Shown: positions 59,546 to 64,000 of the stretch, one piece after another | Layout of the letters: every line of letters starts with the position of its first letter | Position numbering within the stretch: position 1 is the first letter of the stretch | DNA from: Mesostigma viride | Lineage: Eukaryota; Streptophyta; Mesostigmatophyceae; Mesostigmatales; Mesostigmataceae | Direction of reading: 5' to 3' | NCBI GenBank assembly: GCA_009746045.1 | Contig: RPFO01000078.1 | Location: 147,438-211,437, forward strand | Length of the DNA: 64,000 nucleotides | Made by a program: the position numbers and the translations under genes | The notes under the pieces: model-generated | Told to the model about the DNA's origin: nothing | Seen by the model: only the letters and a program-made list of their open reading frames with translations | Databases searched by the model: none

Positions 59546-59931
59546 CTATCCGCGACCGAACATGCGCCCGAAGAACCCCGTGCCGGACGCCTTTCCACGC
59601 CCCCTCGCCTGGGTCCGAGGCAAAGCCCGCGGTGCATTCCTGGCGGCCTCGATCTGCGCCCAGGCAGCCGCGTCCTCCTCGCGCGCACGGTCGTCGATGT
59701 ACGGCGGCGGATCAGGCCATGCCCTCATCATGTCTTGCATGATCATCATCGACCTCTCTCTTTCCGGTTGCCTATCAACCGGGGGTGGTGCCCCCCAAGG
59801 GAGCTGTACCGTCACGTACTGCTCGATGTTTGGTAGCGTCTTTCTTTCCACCTTGGGGGCGGGAGGCGGTGGAGCCCCTTGGTCGCGTTCGAGCACCGCA
59901 CCCCGCGTTTCGTGAGCGCGCTGCACCTCAT
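59546..59931 (-). CDS. Incomplete CCCH-tag protein, Pro-rich, one frameshift
   Basis: The ATG at 59931 gives MRCSALTKRGVRCSNATKG, the first half of the shared tag (two Cys) but with no following C-x2-H. At a C4 run (59875-59878) the frame changes, and a sensible protein follows (KVERKTLPNIEQYVTVQLPW, ending GFFGRMFGRG). The segment PDPPPYIDD contains a PPxY motif. Total about 128 aa. The frame without an ATG that continues further upstream is rejected in favour of this start. Confidence 0.5.
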
Positions 59932-59977
59932 TTACCGTCCTGATAGAAAATAAAATGTAATACAATCGATTGTGGCC

Positions 59978-60178
59978 ATGAGCGAGGATCCGTACGCGGA
60001 CCTCTTCGCACGAGGATTCGCGAGCAATTTATCCGCCCTTGCGGTCCTCAATATCTGCAGATGGGTGAATCGTTGGTTGGCGTCACGTTCGGGCGGCGAG
60101 TGTTCTGGACGGGATTCGGACCCGCAACCTCTGGCTCATAAGGCCAGCGCTCTACCGGTTGAGCTACCAGAACGGTAG
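59978..60178 (+). CDS. Possible small protein overlapping the tRNA gene
   Basis: MSEDPYADLFARGFASNLSA is plausible for about 40 codons, then the frame reads through the antisense of tRNA-Ile. Could be a short gene cut by the tRNA, or chance. Confidence 0.25.
   Translation: MSEDPYADLFARGFASNLSALAVLNICRWVNRWLASRSGGECSGRDSDPQPLAHKASALPVELPER
60102..60173 (-). tRNA. tRNA-Ile (anticodon UAU)
   Basis: A 72-nt cloverleaf on the minus strand. Acceptor GTTCTGG/CCAGAAC, D arm GCTCAACCGGTAGAGC, anticodon arm CTGGC-CTTATGA-GCCAG (anticodon UAU), variable AGGTT, T arm GCGGG-TCCGAAT-CCCGT. No intron and no encoded CCA. It would read the AUA codon, which is rare in GC-rich genes. Confidence 0.92.
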
Positions 60179-60201
60179 GTTACACTGCAAAACAAACCAC
60201 G

Positions 60202-60951
60202 ATGGATGGGACGGATGCAACAACCTCGATTTCGCCTGCGAGCGTGGACGCGGTGGACAGGGCATGGGCGGAGTCGACCTATGCGGACTACCTGGCCTTT
60301 AAGCGAGAGGAGCCCGGGTTCTGGGTGTTCTCCATGAGGCCGCGAGAGGGGATGGATGTCGATACGTCCAAAGACGTTCGTGTGCGGAAGTGCGATGGGC
60401 GCGTGCATCTAACAGCAACTGTGGTTGCCGCATCAAATGGAAAGAAGCGAAACGCCACCGCTTGGACACGATTGCTGAGGGGAAACGATAACAGGAACTC
60501 GCTCCTGAGTATTGTGACGACCTCCACCAATGAAGACCGAGGGGTATGGGCTGACAGGAGCGTCCTCCCCGAAGTTCTCAACTGGATACGCAAAGCCCCA
60601 CACGAGCAGGTGGAGAAACAAATCCAAGAGGAACTCGCAAGGAGCGTCAATGGCGAATGCGAAGTCCGATGCCTTCACGGATACATCGATATTGTGGCTT
60701 ACGAGCCAAAGACAATCATAGAGGTGAAAGAGGTTCGCAGCTGGATGACCGGAGTGGGCCAGCTGCTAATGTATGGACTGAACTTTCCACAACACGAGAA
60801 GAGGCTCCATCTTTTCGGATGCAAAAAAACGACGCGCCTGTCTACTCATCAATACACCCTCATCAAGGAAGGGTGCAAGACAGTGGGCATCACTGTGACC
60901 ACAGACCCCAGCATTGTGATCTCGAATAAGAGACGCCGTCAGTGCGCTTAA
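60202..60951 (+). CDS. KilA-N-like domain plus PD-(D/E)XK nuclease (249 aa)
   Basis: The N-terminal part (FWVFSMRPREGMDVDTSKDV, RVRKCDGRVHLTATVV, ATAWTRLL) resembles KilA-N DNA-binding domains. The C-terminal part has HGYIDIVAYEPKTIIEVKEV and TGVGQLLMYGLNFP, a PD-(D/E)XK nuclease core (Asp about 161, E-x-K about 172). Such fusions occur in giant viruses and phages. Likely a sequence-directed DNA endonuclease. Lower GC than neighbours. Confidence 0.7.
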   Translation: MDGTDATTSISPASVDAVDRAWAESTYADYLAFKREEPGFWVFSMRPREGMDVDTSKDVRVRKCDGRVHLTATVVAASNGKKRNATAWTRLLRGNDNRNSLLSIVTTSTNEDRGVWADRSVLPEVLNWIRKAPHEQVEKQIQEELARSVNGECEVRCLHGYIDIVAYEPKTIIEVKEVRSWMTGVGQLLMYGLNFPQHEKRLHLFGCKKTTRLSTHQYTLIKEGCKTVGITVTTDPSIVISNKRRRQCA

Positions 60952-60989
60952 AACAGCAACTTTTTTATGTCGCATAATACCAAACAACA

Positions 60990-61484
60990 ATGGCTCTTAA
61001 CACCGTCTCGAGCCCTTTCACGCACCCGCTTTTTATATTAGCTAGGGAAAACGATAAGCATTGGGTTTTCACTCTTCGATCTTTACCCGATTTTGTGGTA
61101 GATGAAACAAAGGAAATCAAAGTCCGTAAGCATGACAAACTGATTCTGGGCAAGGACCTAGCTGTGCCATGCCGCCTCCAATGGCAGGAAGCTATTCGAG
61201 AACTGGTGGCTATTCAAGAGGAACAGACAGGACATGAAAGACGACCTGCTCCTGACCCGCCCCCTGAACCAGGCCAGATTCGAACGGGGCGGGGCGAAGC
61301 GGATCAAGTGCTGAGAATCCGATTATACAGCGAACAAAGATTATTTATTCCCATCGTTAAGCGCGCCCACTGTACTATTCATGCACTCTTGATCCTCTTG
61401 GCCTGCGCCTCCCGGTGCTGTTCCATGAGGCGCTTGTTCTCGTTCACGACGGCCTGGTCTCTCTTCCCGGCGATGCTGTCGTAG
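60990..61484 (+). CDS. Truncated paralogue of the 60202 N-terminal domain
   Basis: It starts MALNTVSSPFTHPLFILARE. KHWVFTLRSLPDFVVDETKE then IKVRKHDKL aligns with the first domain of the 60202 protein. No nuclease core follows. After about 85 residues the frame becomes Pro/Arg-rich and runs antisense into the 61379 gene, so the true end is probably before about 61370. Confidence 0.5.
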   Translation: MALNTVSSPFTHPLFILARENDKHWVFTLRSLPDFVVDETKEIKVRKHDKLILGKDLAVPCRLQWQEAIRELVAIQEEQTGHERRPAPDPPPEPGQIRTGRGEADQVLRIRLYSEQRLFIPIVKRAHCTIHALLILLACASRCCSMRRLFSFTTAWSLFPAMLS

Positions 61485-62361
61485 TACCCCATCTGCCTGA
61501 GACCCGGGGCGATGGAGTTGCGGATCTGCACGGCGCTGGCTACCGGGTCGCGGCCGGCCTTCACGTTCTCGGCTTGCTGGATGTTGAAGAAGCTGGTCAG
61601 GTGGTTCATCTTGTCGGTGAAGGTGTCGCGGGTGAGCTGGCTGGGCTTGGTCAGCCCCTGCGACTTGCGGTAGTCCGCGGTGCAGGCGTAACCAGTCACT
61701 AGCTCGTTGGCGAGGTTGTTCACCGCGGCGTAGTCGCTCCTCTTGGCGTCCTTCTTGTTGTCGTGGAGGCTTTTCATGGCGGCCTTGGTCGACTCGCACG
61801 ATTGGATCCGGGGTTCCCTATCCAGGTTGGCGTCCCGGGCGTCGGCGCGGGCGTATATCTCGTCCGCCAGGGACCTGTCTCCGTCCAAGTAGCGCTCGAT
61901 GAAGTCGGCCATATGCTGGCGGAAGGCGTCGGCGCGGCGCCCAGGGAGCACCATTACGATCTGGACAAGCACATTCCTGGTCGCCACAGGGGTTGCCCGC
62001 TGCCCCTTACCGGGAAAAGTGAACTCCGGACAATTTGTCCGGAGTTCCGAATGCTCCTTCTCAAGCCTCGCCCAGTATCTCAGCGCACTGTTCTTGGAGT
62101 CACTGGCGAACGTCCCATTCTCGTCCATGAAGCAAATCACCCTCACGAGGTCGATGACCGACGCGAGGCCGTCGGGCGTGACGCGGATCTTGCCCGCGAA
62201 GATGTCAGCCCCGCTCGGCCCGTCGGCGCGCACCGGGGCGAGGTACGACTGCAGCGCGCTCCTGGGGGGCTTGGGCGCCTCCGCGGCGTCCGCTGCGCCA
62301 CTCGTTTCGGGGGCGGGGTGTCCGCGCCGTCCGCGCGCGTCTCGGGCGTGGCTGTGGCCAT
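61379..62361 (-). CDS. Antirepressor-like protein, paralogue of 54253, one frameshift
   Basis: The blocks FAGKIRVTPDGLASVIDLV, FTFPGKGQRATPVATRNV, LPGRRADAFRQHMADFIERY, DGDRSLADEIYARADARD and RIQSCESTKAAMK match 54253-55101 in order. The native start appears to be MATATPETRADG at 62361. The frame changes at G5/G4 runs (62309-62318) before SYLAPVRADG, which again matches the paralogue (RYLAPRDG). Total about 327 aa. Confidence 0.65.
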
Positions 62362-62394
62362 GTCGTGGATGGGGGGCGGAGGGCGTCTCGGTAT

Positions 62395-64000
62395 TTATGG
62401 ATTACGCGGGGGGTGGGCGGGAGTGCCCCACTTTTCCGAGAGGTAGATGCGGATCTGTTCGAGCTCGGCCGCGGTCTTGGCGGTGCTGTAGATCAGGATC
62501 TCGCCGGTCCATCCGTCCCAGTTACGAGTGCTCCAATCTATATCTGCGCCCACGCAGATCCTTCCGGGATTCTGTACCGCCGTACCGGTGTACGCCCCAC
62601 CATCTCTACCATCAAATCTGGTGATGGACGTTTTTTGGCGTGCTTCCTAGGTCGCACGACAGCGCCAGCACGTGCGCCCGGCCGTCGTAAAACTCTGCAT
62701 TCGTGCAGATCGGTTGAGTGGCTCCGTCGGTACCCAAAAGCGCATAAAACTTGTAATCGTCGCAGTTGTTGCATATGCCCAGTCCGTAATTACTTTGAGC
62801 ACCGACAACGAGGCCTTTCAAGCTACTACCTGACCCGCGAGGGTAAACAAACTCTCGGGTGTTTGATTTGCGACGACGATCAAGGTGTTTGCGGACGACC
62901 CCAAAAAAACCCGTCGCTCTGGAGCCCGTTACGCAAACTGTAACTGAATTGAAGAGACCGCTTAGAGTTTAAGCTAGTGTTGTCGATGGTCGGCGCATTG
63001 GCGGTGAAGCACAGTAAGTGCTGGGTCCCCTTCTTGTCTTTCATGCCCCTTACTGAAGTCGTGGCGAGCGTGGTAAAATTGGTGTCGCTGTACAGCGTCG
63101 ACGAGTCCGTGGGATCGTACCACGCGTACAGGGACGAGTCGGTGGCGGGGTTGTATGGCGTATAGGTGAACGAAAGCGAGTTCGAAGCCGAGTTGCCGGT
63201 CCCGAACACCGCGTCTGTCACGGCCCCTGCGCCGACGCTGAAGGACGTGGCGGAATTGGCCGTCGTCGCCGTCACGTTGAACGTGTACGACGCCCCGCTG
63301 CGACCAAATTGGAGGCGGTCCCGTTTGTCACCGTGATGTCGCCCAACGCGAAACCGGTCACCGCTCGACTGAAAGTCGCCGTCGCGGATATGAAACTCCA
63401 GGCGGAAGTGGACCCCGCGGACGTTGACAGCGTGACGGTGGGCTGAGGGGCATACGTGAATGACAGCGTGTTGGAAGCCACGTTGGCGTTCCCTGAAGCG
63501 TCCACGACGGTGCGGCGCCCACGCTGACGGACGTGGAGGAGTAGGCGGTCGTGGGCGTCACCTGGAAGGCGTACGACGCCCCGCTGCCGGTCAGGTTGCG
63601 GCGGTCCCGTTGGTCACGGTGATGTCGCCCAAGGCGAACCCCGTGACCGACGTGCTGAACGTGGCCGTCACGTCCACGGGGCTGGTGGTGGGCGTCGAGC
63701 CCGCGGTCGTCGCGAGAGTCACCGTCGGAGGGGAGTACGTGAAGACAGGGTGGAGGATGCCGTGTTGCCTACCGCGGCTCCGAGCGCGGTGTCGTAGGCG
63801 GCGTTCGCCGCCCACGGCCACGTCGTGGCTTGGTAGGCGGTCAGCGCGGTCACGTCGAAGTGTAATCGTTGCTCAGAACGGGCCGGCCAGATTAGAGGCC
63901 GTCGCGTGGTGAGGGCGATGTCGCCCAACTCGAACCCGGGTGACGGCGGCGCTGAACGTGGCGGTCACCTGGACCGGGTTGCGGTCGGCGTCGAGCTGGC
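62395..64000 (-). CDS. Adhesin-like protein with Ig-like repeats and LamG-like C-terminus, partial
   Basis: The gene runs in from beyond the window. Repeats of about 100 aa share TVTLSTSAGST, ATFS..VTGFALGDITVTNGTA and SASNSLSFTY, as in bacterial Ig-like (Big) domains. At least three are visible. The C-terminal region (SLYAWYDPTDSSTLYSD, then DGWTGEILIYSTAK and IRIYLSEKWG) resembles concanavalin-A/LamG-like domains. Frames change at least five times, mostly at short runs (62631-62636 T6, 62903-62909 A7, 63293-63296 C4). A surface fibre or host-binding protein is plausible. Confidence 0.6.

Noticed and set aside
61240-61345. Second tRNA gene (GATTCGAAC on the plus strand)
   Set aside because: No T stem pairs around the loop and no acceptor stem is found.

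Overview
The window looks like eukaryotic (probably algal) nuclear DNA. A transposon-rich stretch of about 24 kb is joined to at least 38 kb of GC-rich, gene-dense DNA that reads as an integrated nucleocytoplasmic large DNA virus (NCLDV). No major capsid protein, packaging ATPase or family B polymerase lies in this part, so the viral family is unresolved. The host species cannot be named from the sequence.

Region 1 (1-23.7 kb): layered mobile elements. A 12.46-kb CACTA/EnSpm-type DNA transposon (406-12862) has ends starting CACTA, dense subterminal repeats, a spliced TNP2-like transposase and two further genes. It is followed by a 182-bp satellite, a 1.1-kb compound tetranucleotide microsatellite, a broken Ty3/gypsy chromovirus, hAT and LINE fragments, and two large near-perfect palindromes of 1044 and 1040 bp. 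The 1044-bp one sits inside the LINE with a 5-bp target duplication.

Region 2 (24-26.1 kb): the junction. It holds a coiled-coil gene related to two later antirepressor-like genes, and a gene-poor stretch with repeated GGACGCAGTTC-type motifs.

Region 3 (26.1-64 kb): virus-like genes on both strands with tiny intergenic gaps. Recognisable members are an SF2 helicase of the D6/D11 type, an archaeo-eukaryotic primase, a RuvC-like Holliday-junction resolvase in frame with a YqaJ-type exonuclease, PD-(D/E)XK nucleases, an ADP-ribosyltransferase-like protein, a SLATT two-membrane-helix protein, a DUF5832-like protein, tRNA-Ile(UAU), a family of small CCCH-tagged proteins, many one- to four-helix membrane proteins and a large Ig-repeat adhesin-like protein.

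The standout is a complete adenosylcobalamin-dependent (class II) ribonucleotide reductase split into four exons (42693-47136) by three GT-AG introns. The introns themselves carry at least five virus-style genes. A PduO-type cobalamin adenosyltransferase 4 kb away could make its cofactor. Most other broken genes are broken by one base at a G/C or A/T run, which points to base-calling errors or very recent decay rather than long degeneration.
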